This document shows, in pieces, positions 6,585 through 14,756 of a stretch of 50,937 bases of DNA. Source of the DNA: Candidatus Saccharimonadota bacterium (GTDB taxonomy: Bacteria > Patescibacteriota > Saccharimonadia > Saccharimonadales > Saccharimonadaceae); the NCBI GenBank assembly GCA_017511645.1, contig JAFWJH010000007.1, forward strand, positions 1 to 50,937, in the 5' to 3' direction. Under the pieces are notes generated by a model. That model did no database searches and was not told the DNA's origin. It saw only the letters and a list, made by a program, of their open reading frames with translations. Every line of letters starts with the position of its first letter. Position 1 is the first letter of the stretch. The position numbers and the translations under genes were made by a program.

Positions 6585-9554
6585 ATGAAATATAGAGCTG
6601 GAGAACGCCGCAAGGCCGTAGAATACGAAAAAGCCATCACTGATTGGTGGAAGAAAAACAAGACTTTTGAAAAATCTGTCGAAAGTCGCCCGATTGATAA
6701 ATCTTATGTCTTCTATGATGGCCCTCCGTTTATCACTGGCTTACCGCATCATGGTACACTTCTTAGTTCTGTAGTCAAAGATGCTGTCCCGCGCTACTGG
6801 ACTATGAACGGTTATCACGTCGAACGTCGCTGGGGCTGGGACTGCCACGGTCTTCCAGCTGAAAATTTTGTCGAAAAACAACTTGGCATCACTGACCGTC
6901 GTGATATCGGCACCAAATGGAGTCTCGAAGATTATATCATCAAAGCTCGCGAGTCTATGGTGGCTAATTCCGAGACTTGGCGTGGCACTATCGACCGCGT
7001 CGGCCGCTGGGTGGATTTTGATAATTGCTACCGAACTATGAACAAAGATTTTATGGAGTCCGTCTGGTGGGCCTTTAAGAAGCTTTACGAAGCCGGCAAA
7101 ATCTACGAAGGCCGCAAAGTCTTGATGTACGATACTAAGTTCGCTACCCCTGTTTCCAAAGCCGAAGTTACGATGGACAACGACGCCTACCAAACCGTCA
7201 CCGACCCCAGCGCGTATGTGAAATTCAAATCTCAAGACTTCTACTTCCTAGCTTGGACCACCACCCCTTGGACCTTAATGGCTAACCGTATGCTCGCCGT
7301 CAGCTCTAAGCTCGACTACGGCGTATACGACGTAGACGGTGAAAAGTTTGTCCTAGCAGTAAAACGTGCCAAAGTTCTTTTCCCAGAGCTAAAGCCAGAA
7401 AAAACTATCAAGGGCAAAGAGCTTGCTGGTCTCGAATACGAAGCCATCGACGGTACCACCTGCAAAGCCTATACTGCTGATTTCGTTGGCGAAGAAGAGG
7501 GCACCGGCATTGTCCATATTGCTCCAGCTTACGGCGAAGATGACTACGCGCTCTATCTAGATCACCAAGACGAGGTCGAGTTCGTAGACACTCTAGACGA
7601 AAATGGCTATTATCTCCCCGAATACGCCGAAAAACTCTATACTTTGGGTGTGCGTGATACCGATGAACATGGCATCCAAATCTGGGCGGCCAACAAATTT
7701 ATTGCTAAATGCATGGAAGAGAAGGGAATTATCTACAAAATCGAATATATTCAGCATGAGTATCCGTTCAATCCTCGCTCTAAAGAGCGCATCATGTATC
7801 GCGCCTTCCCGTCTTGGTTTTTCGATATCGAAGGTCAAAAACCTCTCATGTTGTCAGAAAACGAAAACATTAATTGGTTCCCAGCACACTTAAAACACGG
7901 CCGCTTTGCCAAAAATATCGAGCAAGCGCCAGACTGGAATCTCTCCCGCGATCGTTTCTGGGCCACCGCTATGCCGGTTTGGAAGGGCGACAAGGGCACT
8001 GTTAAGGTAGTCGGTAGTTACGAAGAGCTCAAAGAGCTTTCTGGCAAAGAGCTCGAAGATTATCACCGTCCTTGGGTCGACGAGATCGAGTTTGATATCG
8101 ACGGCGAGCACTTCACTCGCATAGAAAAAGTGCTCGATTGTTGGTTTGAGTCTGGCTCAATGCCGTTTGCCCAAATGCACTACCCATTTGAAAACAAGAA
8201 AAAATTCGAAGCCAATTATCCAGCCGATTTTATCGTTGAGTATGTTGGCCAGGTTCGTGCTTGGTTCTACTATGTTCATGCGGTTAATACCGCCCTCGCC
8301 GAGATCGGCGCTTTCGGCGACAAGGCTAAAAAAGGTGCCAAAAACGCTTATAAAAATGTCATCACTACCGGTACCTTGGCTGGCAATGATGGCCGCAAGA
8401 TGAGCAAATCTCTCGGCAACTACACCGACCCAAATATTCTAATGGACCAGTACTCTGCCGACGCTCTACGTTTCTTACTGCTCAGCTCTCCAGTGCTCTC
8501 GGGCGAAGATTTCGCGCTGCTAGATAAGGACGTCTCCGACGTTAACCGCAAACTCGCCATGATCTGGAATGTTTACGACTTCTTCACGACTTATGCTGAA
8601 ATAGATCAAGTCGATTCGAAAGATCTCACAAATGCTATTTGCGAGACCGTTCGCGACAACGGGAGCGAATTGAGCGAGGAGCCCCATAACGATGGGCGCG
8701 ACGAAGCGAGTCGAGCAAAAAGCATTGTGAGATCTCCGCTAGACACCTGGATTATCTCTCGCATCTATCAGTTAAGAAACGAAATCACTGCTGGTATGGA
8801 GGAATACAACATTCCAAAGGCCCTCGAAAACGTCCTCCTATTTATCGACGACCTCAGCAACTGGTTTGTCCGCCGTTCACGCCGCCGCTTTAGCAAAAAT
8901 GATGATACGGCCGATAAAAACTCCGCCTACACTACGCTGTATGGCGTACTAGTATATCTAGCTAAGATTTTAGCACCATTTACTCCATTTCTTGCCGAAG
9001 AACTGTACCAGAAAATGACTGGCGATACTGGCTCAGTCCACCTAATGGATTGGCCGGCTGCCGGCGAGATAAACGACGAGGTTCTAGCAAAAATGGCCCG
9101 CACTCGTCAAATTATCACTGATGCTCTTGCCCTTCGTATGCAAAAGTCCGAGACCGAACAACAAATTAAAATCCGTCAGCCACTGGCCAGCCTTACTTAT
9201 AACGGGGATAAATTGCCGGAGTTTTACGAACAAATCATTGCCGAAGAAGTAAACGTTAAAAAAGTTATTCATGGCTCAGAGCTATTGCTAGACAAAACTC
9301 TCACCGAAGAATTAAAGAAAGAGGGCCTCGCTCGCGATCTTATTCGTGCCATCCAGGCCGCTCGCAAGCACGCCGGCCTCCAAGTAGATGACCAAATCAA
9401 GCTTTCGCTTTCCGTCGTGCCGCCAAAAGGCTACGAAGATCTTATTAAATCGGAAGTAAACGCTACAAATATTTCCCAAAACGACAATTACGCCTACGAC
9501 GAAATCACAAAGATCAACGGTGAAAATATCACCATTTCTCTCGAAAAGGTATAG
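6585..9554 (+). CDS. ileS: Isoleucyl-tRNA synthetase
   Basis: Charges tRNA-Ile. The class I signature is 'GLPHHGTLL' (HIGH, about residues 52-60), followed by the 'GWDCHGLP' loop, the CP1 editing domain with 'WTTTPWTL', and 'KMSKSLGN' (about 605-612). The anticodon-binding domain starts at 'PLDTWIISRIYQL'. It is 989 residues long. Between the catalytic core and that domain, residues about 679-717 form an extra segment encoded by a 115-bp palindromic element (8621-8735); homologues normally have only a short linker there. The TAG stop lies inside the arm of another long palindrome (9552-9732). Confidence 0.96.
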   Translation: MKYRAGERRKAVEYEKAITDWWKKNKTFEKSVESRPIDKSYVFYDGPPFITGLPHHGTLLSSVVKDAVPRYWTMNGYHVERRWGWDCHGLPAENFVEKQLGITDRRDIGTKWSLEDYIIKARESMVANSETWRGTIDRVGRWVDFDNCYRTMNKDFMESVWWAFKKLYEAGKIYEGRKVLMYDTKFATPVSKAEVTMDNDAYQTVTDPSAYVKFKSQDFYFLAWTTTPWTLMANRMLAVSSKLDYGVYDVDGEKFVLAVKRAKVLFPELKPEKTIKGKELAGLEYEAIDGTTCKAYTADFVGEEEGTGIVHIAPAYGEDDYALYLDHQDEVEFVDTLDENGYYLPEYAEKLYTLGVRDTDEHGIQIWAANKFIAKCMEEKGIIYKIEYIQHEYPFNPRSKERIMYRAFPSWFFDIEGQKPLMLSENENINWFPAHLKHGRFAKNIEQAPDWNLSRDRFWATAMPVWKGDKGTVKVVGSYEELKELSGKELEDYHRPWVDEIEFDIDGEHFTRIEKVLDCWFESGSMPFAQMHYPFENKKKFEANYPADFIVEYVGQVRAWFYYVHAVNTALAEIGAFGDKAKKGAKNAYKNVITTGTLAGNDGRKMSKSLGNYTDPNILMDQYSADALRFLLLSSPVLSGEDFALLDKDVSDVNRKLAMIWNVYDFFTTYAEIDQVDSKDLTNAICETVRDNGSELSEEPHNDGRDEASRAKSIVRSPLDTWIISRIYQLRNEITAGMEEYNIPKALENVLLFIDDLSNWFVRRSRRRFSKNDDTADKNSAYTTLYGVLVYLAKILAPFTPFLAEELYQKMTGDTGSVHLMDWPAAGEINDEVLAKMARTRQIITDALALRMQKSETEQQIKIRQPLASLTYNGDKLPEFYEQIIAEEVNVKKVIHGSELLLDKTLTEELKKEGLARDLIRAIQAARKHAGLQVDDQIKLSLSVVPPKGYEDLIKSEVNATNISQNDNYAYDEITKINGENITISLEKV
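8621..8735. repeat. In-frame palindromic element inside ileS
   Basis: The left arm AGATCTCACAAATGCT (8621-8636) is matched by the reverse complement of AGCATTGTGAGATCT (8721-8735), with one extra base on the left. The match continues imperfectly as (A/T)TTTGC. Between the arms lie two smaller hairpins, CCGTT-cgcgac-AACGG (8647-8662) and CCCAT-aacg-ATGGG (8683-8696). The segment is read in frame and adds about 38 residues rich in charged and polar amino acids at a domain boundary. It resembles the Rickettsia palindromic elements in design, not in sequence. Confidence 0.7.
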
Positions 9555-9732
9555 TTTAGAAAAGATTTTTATCAGCATAATGAGATTTAGACCAGATTTT
9601 TGAACGTTGTTTTTACAACCTAACAATGAAAAAATCTCCCCTAGCGTAGCGACTAAGGAGATTTTTTCTTGGATTATGTTGTGAAAACAACAAGTTGAAA
9701 AGTCCGAGCTGATAAAAATCTTTTCTAAACTA
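9552..9732. repeat. 181-bp palindrome forming the ileS 3' end, with an internal terminator
   Basis: The outer arms are a perfect 25-bp inverted repeat (9552-9576 and 9708-9732, starting TAGTTTAGAAAAG). Inside, GTTGTTTTTACAAC on the left mirrors a related GTTGTTTTCACAAC on the right, and the centre is a terminator: AAAAAATCTCC, loop, GGAGATTTTTT (to about 9667). The left arm contributes the ileS stop codon. It may be simply a large terminator or a MITE-like insertion. Confidence 0.8.
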
Positions 9733-9777
9733 CCCCTGTTAATTTGACAAAATGTGATATTTTTAGCATAAACACTA

Positions 9778-9806
9778 TTGACAAATCTCGTAAAGTGTGC
9801 TAGACT
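9778..9806 (+). promoter_or_regulatory. Strong promoter of the small acidic protein gene
   Basis: TTGACA (9778-9783), 17 nt, TAGACT (9801-9806) with an upstream TGTGC. The start near 9813 gives a 60-nt leader holding the stem GTTAGAA/TTCTAAC (about 9815-9841) and a Shine-Dalgarno AAGGAAA at 9861. Confidence 0.8.
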
Positions 9807-9872
9807 AAAAACAAGTTAGAAAACAAAACAAACATTCTAACAAATAAAATAAAAAATAAAAAGGAAAACAAA

Positions 9873-10073
9873 ATGACAGAAAGATTAAAATTACCAACCG
9901 AAGTAGTCGACTCAGATTGGAAAGATGATATAGACTATACGCCATATGAAGATGAGATGAACTATATCTCTCCAGAAAACGTGGAAAACGCTACCGCCGA
10001 ACAGGCAAAAAGGAGGAATATTAAAATTGGTCGGGTAGCATTATTTGGTGAAAACGAAAAACTCGCAGCGTAA
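9873..10073 (+). CDS. Small acidic hypothetical protein
   Basis: Sixty-six residues, not recognised. The N-terminal two thirds are acidic and Tyr-rich (DDIDYTPYEDEMNYISPE). The last third is basic then neutral (KRRNIKIGRVALFGENEKLAA). There is no signal peptide or membrane segment. It has one of the best sigma70-type promoters in the window and a clear Shine-Dalgarno, so it is likely well expressed. It stands alone between the ileS palindrome and a non-coding stretch. Confidence 0.6.
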   Translation: MTERLKLPTEVVDSDWKDDIDYTPYEDEMNYISPENVENATAEQAKRRNIKIGRVALFGENEKLAA

Positions 10074-10321
10074 TAACATTGTATAAAATATAAAGTCACT
10101 AGTTTTCCAAAAGGAAGGAAAAACCAATGTAAGACAAGTACTAATATAAGAATTAAAAAGAAAGGAATTGCCTATAAGATAGATTACTAATAAGTTTACA
10201 ATTAAAAATATTTATACGGTGCTATTTAGAGTCCTTAGGCACCGCAAGGGAACCATAAATTACACTAAAAACCGAACATGATGTTCGGTTTTTAGTGTGG
10301 CCAAAAATTATAACACAATAG
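10074..10321 (+). other. Non-coding stretch with hairpins and a start-stop codon pair
   Basis: No ORF. A Shine-Dalgarno-like AAGGAAGG (about 10112-10119) precedes ATGTAA at 10127-10132, a start codon followed at once by a stop. Further on are a stem CGGTGC/GCACCG (about 10217-10245) and a near-perfect palindromic terminator at 10262-10298. The whole could be a 3' UTR or small RNA of the 9873 gene. Confidence 0.45.
10262..10298. terminator. Perfect 18-bp hairpin terminator
   Basis: Arms starting ACACTAAAAACCG (10262-10279) and ending at 10298 pair perfectly around a single G at 10280. The stem ends in an A/T block, so it can terminate in both directions. Confidence 0.8.
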
Positions 10322-10350
10322 TTGACCCCCAAAAAAGGTTATGTTAAACT
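10322..10350 (+). promoter_or_regulatory. Promoter of the surface-protein operon
   Basis: TTGACC (10322-10327), 17 nt, TAAACT (10345-10350) with TGT in front. The predicted start is near 10357. Confidence 0.65.
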
Positions 10351-10389
10351 AAAGCCAGAAAGGTCAATATTATTAAATAAATAATCGCT

Positions 10390-10719
10390 ATGGACAACTA
10401 TCTTATCGATCGGGAAGCTTTGGGCCAGTTCATCGATGGACTCATGAAGCAAAAACCCCTGCCGGCAAATACACCGGAAGATCTAAACACACTAAGAGAA
10501 AACGCTATCAAAGAGCTCGACGATAGGTTAGGTTTAGCAATTTTTGGTAGCCTCTCTGAAGAACAGCTCAATCAGATTAATCAGCTATTAGATGATCCCG
10601 CGGCAACACCAGAAGCTTTCCAGCAATTTTTTACATCTGCCGGCTTAGATCTCCAAAAAATCATTAGTGATACCATGACTGCCTTTGGTAAAGAGTTTCT
10701 AGGAGGTCAAAATGAATAA
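10390..10719 (+). CDS. DUF5663-like hypothetical protein
   Basis: A helical protein of 109 residues. The middle 'LREN..KELDDRLGLAIFGSLSEEQLNQINQLLDD' resembles the pattern of DUF5663 proteins of CPR bacteria (ExRVxxxLxxxLSExQL). I make this link from memory of the pattern, and the family has no known function. There is no signal peptide or membrane segment. It is the first gene of a three-gene operon whose other members are membrane or wall-anchored, so it may be a cytoplasmic partner. The last 8 nt overlap the next gene, whose AGGAGG lies inside this one. Confidence 0.6.
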   Translation: MDNYLIDREALGQFIDGLMKQKPLPANTPEDLNTLRENAIKELDDRLGLAIFGSLSEEQLNQINQLLDDPAATPEAFQQFFTSAGLDLQKIISDTMTAFGKEFLGGQNE

Positions 10720-12289
10720 CGAATTTGCTAGTTTTGAAAAAATGCCTGCAAGCACGCCCGATCAGCCTGCAGACAAGATCAGTGCAGAACAGATCGAAGA
10801 AATTGCAGTCGTTGGTGAGCAACACGACGATACGCCTAGGGCAACTTACCAAGAACGTGGCGCGAAGGCCGAGGCTGCTGCAGGTAATCAGCCAGCCACC
10901 GAATCCCCAGAAGCGCCAGTAGCTGTACAAGCTTCAGAAACCGCCCCGGAAGAACTCTCAGCCGAAGAGGTCCAACAATCTGTGCTTGATGAAGTTCTCC
11001 AAGCGCATGAACCAATTCATTCTGAATCACAGTTTACGGCCACCGAAAACCAAAACAGCCTCAAGGATAAAATCAGAGAAACTATCAACAAAGCCAAAAA
11101 CACTCGCGGCTTCAAGATCGTCGTTGCAGGCTTGTTGGTGGCATCCATCGGTCTCTCATTGGCAGCTTGCGGTGGTGCCCATAACGCCAGCAATAACCAA
11201 GAGCCAACCACAGCTTTCGAACAGACTGCTGTTTCTGGTGAGCAAGCCAACGGAGTCTCTTATGACTACAGACATTATCTCGATTATGAAAATAAAGATT
11301 CCAAAAATGCCTACGACTATAGTCTGGTAGATCGTTACGGCGACAGAGATGCCACTATTGATGGCATAATGGATGTAGCCGAGCGCAACCCCGAAGCTTT
11401 AGCCAGCTACGCCTATCAAATTCTCAACGAAGAAGAAAAACAAGAGCTTGGTATTGACGGCATGAATATGACTCAGATCGACGACGCTATGAGTAACGAT
11501 GAAAATGGTGGCAAGCTACAAAAAGACATCTTGACCGAACTCGAAGAAGTCTTAAAAGATGAAAATAGTACAAGATTTGATTACTATCTAGAAAACAATT
11601 TTGAGGAAACCAGCTACGTATATTTTATCGATGACAATAATGACGGCACAGCTACGCCAGAAGAGATGCATATTGGTTATTCCACTACCAAGCGCGACGG
11701 TGCCCCCCAAGTAAATATACTCCGTAAGGCCAATACTGCTGATGGCAAGACCGTCTGGGTGCTTGCGGCAGATATTAATTTGAAGTGTGGCGGCCAGGTG
11801 AATTATAGTAAGGGCGAGTTCCCGGAGGGCGTCCCAAAAATTGATCAAGATAGTCCTGACCCAGAGACTACTACTAAACCAACCCCTGAAACTACCACGG
11901 AAACCACTACCCAGTGGGGCAAATCTGGTGATCCTCACGCTGGTGAAGATGTTACTAAGTCACCTCCGGTAGATCCCAACTCCCAAAAATCAAAAGAAGA
12001 AAATGACAATACCAATAAAGGCAATCAAGGTAATTCCAATACAAAACCAGGCTCTAGTAGCAATAACACCGACAGTAACAAAAAACCATCGAACCCAGAT
12101 AGAAAATCTGGCGGCGAAAACCAAGGTGGCAGCAGCACCAATGGTAACAATTCAGCGCCAAAAGGAGACGAGAGCAGGGAACAAAGCGGAAATGAATCAC
12201 AACGCCAAGCCCAAGAACAAAACCAGACTGGCGGCGATAACAACACTAATTCCGAAGAGGAACAAAGGGTGGCAGACGGAGATTTCTAA
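10712..12289 (+). CDS. Membrane-anchored extracellular protein with EF-hand-like loop and low-complexity tail
   Basis: 525 residues. The first about 130 are acidic and probably cytoplasmic. A single hydrophobic segment at about 134-152 is followed by 'LAACGG', a lipobox-like sequence with Cys153. An extracellular domain of about 230 residues contains an EF-hand-type loop (D-D-N-N-D-G-T-A-T-P-E-E, about 307-318) that fits calcium binding. The last about 140 residues are Thr/Asn/Ser/Gly/Lys low complexity, with no LPxTG. A perfect AGGAGG precedes the ATG. Either it is a type II membrane protein or a lipoprotein with an unusually long N-terminal extension. The function is unknown, and the neighbourhood says cell surface. 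Confidence 0.65.
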   Translation: MNNEFASFEKMPASTPDQPADKISAEQIEEIAVVGEQHDDTPRATYQERGAKAEAAAGNQPATESPEAPVAVQASETAPEELSAEEVQQSVLDEVLQAHEPIHSESQFTATENQNSLKDKIRETINKAKNTRGFKIVVAGLLVASIGLSLAACGGAHNASNNQEPTTAFEQTAVSGEQANGVSYDYRHYLDYENKDSKNAYDYSLVDRYGDRDATIDGIMDVAERNPEALASYAYQILNEEEKQELGIDGMNMTQIDDAMSNDENGGKLQKDILTELEEVLKDENSTRFDYYLENNFEETSYVYFIDDNNDGTATPEEMHIGYSTTKRDGAPQVNILRKANTADGKTVWVLAADINLKCGGQVNYSKGEFPEGVPKIDQDSPDPETTTKPTPETTTETTTQWGKSGDPHAGEDVTKSPPVDPNSQKSKEENDNTNKGNQGNSNTKPGSSSNNTDSNKKPSNPDRKSGGENQGGSSTNGNNSAPKGDESREQSGNESQRQAQEQNQTGGDNNTNSEEEQRVADGDF

Positions 12290-12290
12290 T

Positions 12291-13601
12291 ATGAAGAGAG
12301 GTTTCAAAAAACTCAGCTTATCAATCTTAACCTTAGGCCTAGCCAGCGCAGGGTTTATCGGTGTTACGACTAGCGACACCTATGCTCTTGTTGATACTCC
12401 TTGGGGCCCAGATCGCACCACGTTTACTTGGGCCGATCCCGCGCCTTATGCAACCTTTAACTCTATCACCGACAACCCTCAGCTTGGCGACGAACGCAAC
12501 TTTGTTCGTGTCCGTGAGGTAAAGGATGGTGAGAAATTTGGCGACGAAGTATCGCTCGAAGCAGGGAAGACTTACGAAGTTTACATCTATTACCACAACA
12601 ACGCAGACGCTCACGATGTTGGCAAGACCGCTATCGGTATCGCCGATGGCGCTGCTATGAAATCTAGCTTCCCGGCCGTCGTAAAAGCCGGCGAAAAAGC
12701 TACTGTCACCGGCACAATCTTTGCTTCTGACACCAATCCGCTAGAGGTTTGGGACGGGGCCTACATGACTACTAGCCAAGACATCTACCTTCGTTATATT
12801 CCTGGTACTGCCACCATTCACAACGGCGGCGCATTAAATGGTCAGCCTATCGGCGCAGACTATCTCTTTGGTGATGGCGCTCTACTTGGTTACAATAAGT
12901 TCTCCGGTCTTCTTCCGGGTTGCAATGAATACGCCGGCTACGTTACTTATCAACTTTTTGCTGACGCGCCAGGTTTTAATATCTCCAAATCTGTTGTTGG
13001 CGACAACTATAAAGTCAAAGCTGGTGACGTCATCACTTTCAAGGTTCGCTACGACAATACCGGTACTATGGACCAAGAAAACGTCGTCATTCTCGACACT
13101 CTCCCAGATAGCCTAGAATACGTCGCCGGCAGTGCTATTCTTTACAATAATAATTTCCCCGACGGTAAGCCGGTCAATGACGATATTGTCACCGAGCACG
13201 GCATGAATATCGGCAATTACGCCGGCGGCAACGGTTGGGCCGAGGTTACTTATAATGTCATCGTCAAAGATAGTGTGAACTGCGGCGACATGTTTAAAAA
13301 TGCCGTTACGGTCAGCACTGATGATGGTAATAAAAACGCTGAAGTAGAACTTACTGTAGACGATGGTAATTGTGTCATTCCAGAGAAAACTTGCGCCACC
13401 AACCCAGAAATGGAAGGTTGCCAGGAGTTACCAAACACTGGCCCGGTCGAAATTATTATGGCTACGGTCATTATCATCGGTATCGGCGGCGGCGGTTATT
13501 ACCTCTACCGCGCTAACAAGACTTTAAAAACTGTCGAAAATGCCGTTTCCGGTAAGGATGCCTCAAAAGACTCTTCCCAAAAGTCAGATGATATGGTATA
13601 A
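12291..13601 (+). CDS. LPxTG-type surface protein with DUF11 domain
   Basis: 436 residues. A signal peptide (MKRGFKKLSLSILTLGL..., to about residue 30) shows export. A beta-rich region follows, then a DUF11-like domain at about 225-345 ('ADAPGFNISKSV', 'VKAGDVITFKVRYDNTG', 'DTLPDSLEYV'). Near the end 'LPNTG' (380-384) is followed by a hydrophobic helix and a charged tail, the layout of sortase-anchored proteins. An upstream in-frame ATG at 12003 lies inside the previous gene; the ATG at 12291, just after its stop and behind GGAG, starts a proper signal peptide. A role in the epibiont-host contact zone is inference. Confidence 0.8.
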   Translation: MKRGFKKLSLSILTLGLASAGFIGVTTSDTYALVDTPWGPDRTTFTWADPAPYATFNSITDNPQLGDERNFVRVREVKDGEKFGDEVSLEAGKTYEVYIYYHNNADAHDVGKTAIGIADGAAMKSSFPAVVKAGEKATVTGTIFASDTNPLEVWDGAYMTTSQDIYLRYIPGTATIHNGGALNGQPIGADYLFGDGALLGYNKFSGLLPGCNEYAGYVTYQLFADAPGFNISKSVVGDNYKVKAGDVITFKVRYDNTGTMDQENVVILDTLPDSLEYVAGSAILYNNNFPDGKPVNDDIVTEHGMNIGNYAGGNGWAEVTYNVIVKDSVNCGDMFKNAVTVSTDDGNKNAEVELTVDDGNCVIPEKTCATNPEMEGCQELPNTGPVEIIMATVIIIGIGGGGYYLYRANKTLKTVENAVSGKDASKDSSQKSDDMV

Positions 13602-13626
13602 TTAAATGAGCTAAAAAAGGAATAAT

Positions 13627-13935
13627 ATGAAGAAAGCAGTTATCCTCGTAGGCGGGAAACAATATCTCGTCGAGGAAAAAGAGACCCTACGGGTGGACCT
13701 CCTCCCGGAAGGCACCAAAGAGCTCGAAACTGACGCTTTGCTTCTTATTGACGGTGATAAGACCACAGTTGGCACCCCGACAGTAAAAGGCGTGAAAGTT
13801 TCGGCAAAAGTTGTCACGCCAGAGGTCAAGGGCGACAAAGTTCGCGTTATTCGCTACAAAGCTAAAAAACGCGTCCACAAAGAAACTGGCCACCGCCAGA
13901 AATACACCGAGATTCAGATTGTTAAAATCGGTTAA
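13627..13935 (+). CDS. rplU: 50S ribosomal protein bL21
   Basis: 102 residues with the bL21 pattern: N-terminal 'ILVGGKQYLVEE', the 'LLIDGDKTTVGTP' strand, and C-terminal 'VIRYKAKKRVHKETGHRQKYTEIQI'. It binds 23S rRNA in the large subunit. TATAAT at 13595-13600 and AAAAAGGAA precede the ATG. Unusually rpmA (bL27), the common partner, does not follow; a terminator and parA come next. Confidence 0.95.
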   Translation: MKKAVILVGGKQYLVEEKETLRVDLLPEGTKELETDALLLIDGDKTTVGTPTVKGVKVSAKVVTPEVKGDKVRVIRYKAKKRVHKETGHRQKYTEIQIVKIG

Positions 13936-13960
13936 AATAAGCCCCCAGGGGCTTATTTTT
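13934..13960 (+). terminator. Intrinsic terminator after rplU
   Basis: AAAATAAGCCCC (13934-13945), loop CA, GGGGCTTATTTT (13948-13959). It overlaps the rplU stop codon. Confidence 0.9.
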
Positions 13961-13964
13961 ATGT

Positions 13965-13970
13965 TATAAT
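13965..13970 (+). promoter_or_regulatory. Extended -10 box of parA, near-leaderless
   Basis: TGT-TATAAT, 9 nt before the ATG at 13980, with no Shine-Dalgarno. Confidence 0.6.
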
Positions 13971-13979
13971 ATAAGCATT

Positions 13980-14756
13980 ATGAGTGCGAAGGTAATCTGT
14001 GTGACCAACCAAAAAGGTGGTGTGGGAAAAACCACTACTGCTGTCAATTTATCCTACTACCTCGCCAAAGACAAGAAAAAAATCCTCCTCATAGATTTCG
14101 ACCCTCAAGGCAATGCTACTTCCGGCCTCGGTATTGAAAAGACTGACAAAGCAGCTCTCGGTACTACCATGACCGAAGTCATCCTTGGTGCCGCAGCACT
14201 CAGCGAGGCCATTCGTCCCACCAAATATAAAAATTTCGACCTTGCCCCCGCCACGCCCGAGCTCGCCAACGCTGAGGTAGAAATTACCGGCATGCAGCGC
14301 AAGTTTGTGCGCCTGCGCGACGCCATCCGCACCGTGGCAGAAAATTACGATTTTATCATTATTGATCTCCCACCGTCATTATCTCTTCTTACTGTTAATG
14401 GTATGATTGCCTCGGATTATCTCCTCCTTCCGGTTCAAACCGAGTTCTACGCTCTAGAGGGAGTCGCTCAACTACTAGAGTCTATGAAACTCGTCATGAA
14501 ACAGGCCAATCCAAACCTCCGCTTGCTCGGCGTAGTTGCTACTATGTACGACAAGCGTACCAGCCTCTCTGCCCAAGTCTTTTCCGAGATCGAAAAGTAC
14601 TTCAAAAATCTTACCTTCAAGACTACTATTCCACGTAACGTTCGCGTCGCCGAGGCCCCGTCTCATGGTGTGCCAGTTGGCGCGTACGACAAGTTTAGCA
14701 AAGGCGCTAAGGCTTACAAAGAGTTCACCAAAGAATTAGAAGAAAGGATCAAATAA
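13980..14756 (+). CDS. parA: Chromosome partitioning ATPase ParA/Soj
   Basis: 258 residues with the deviant Walker A 'KGGVGKTTTAVNL' (about 11-23), the Walker A' strand 'ILLIDFDPQGNATSGLG' and Walker B 'FIIIDLPPSLSLL'. It binds ATP and non-specific DNA and moves the ParB-parS complex. The length is that of chromosomal Soj. The stop overlaps the parB start as TAATG, the classic coupled pair. Confidence 0.95.
   Translation: MSAKVICVTNQKGGVGKTTTAVNLSYYLAKDKKKILLIDFDPQGNATSGLGIEKTDKAALGTTMTEVILGAAALSEAIRPTKYKNFDLAPATPELANAEVEITGMQRKFVRLRDAIRTVAENYDFIIIDLPPSLSLLTVNGMIASDYLLLPVQTEFYALEGVAQLLESMKLVMKQANPNLRLLGVVATMYDKRTSLSAQVFSEIEKYFKNLTFKTTIPRNVRVAEAPSHGVPVGAYDKFSKGAKAYKEFTKELEERIK

Noticed and set aside
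8621-8735. Integron attC site in ileS
   Set aside because: The folded shape is similar, but the RYYYAAC/GTTRRRY boxes are missing at the ends and the element is inside a core gene in frame.
12003-12290. Upstream start for the LPNTG protein
   Set aside because: The extra 96 residues overlap the preceding gene out of frame and would hide a clear signal peptide starting at 12291.
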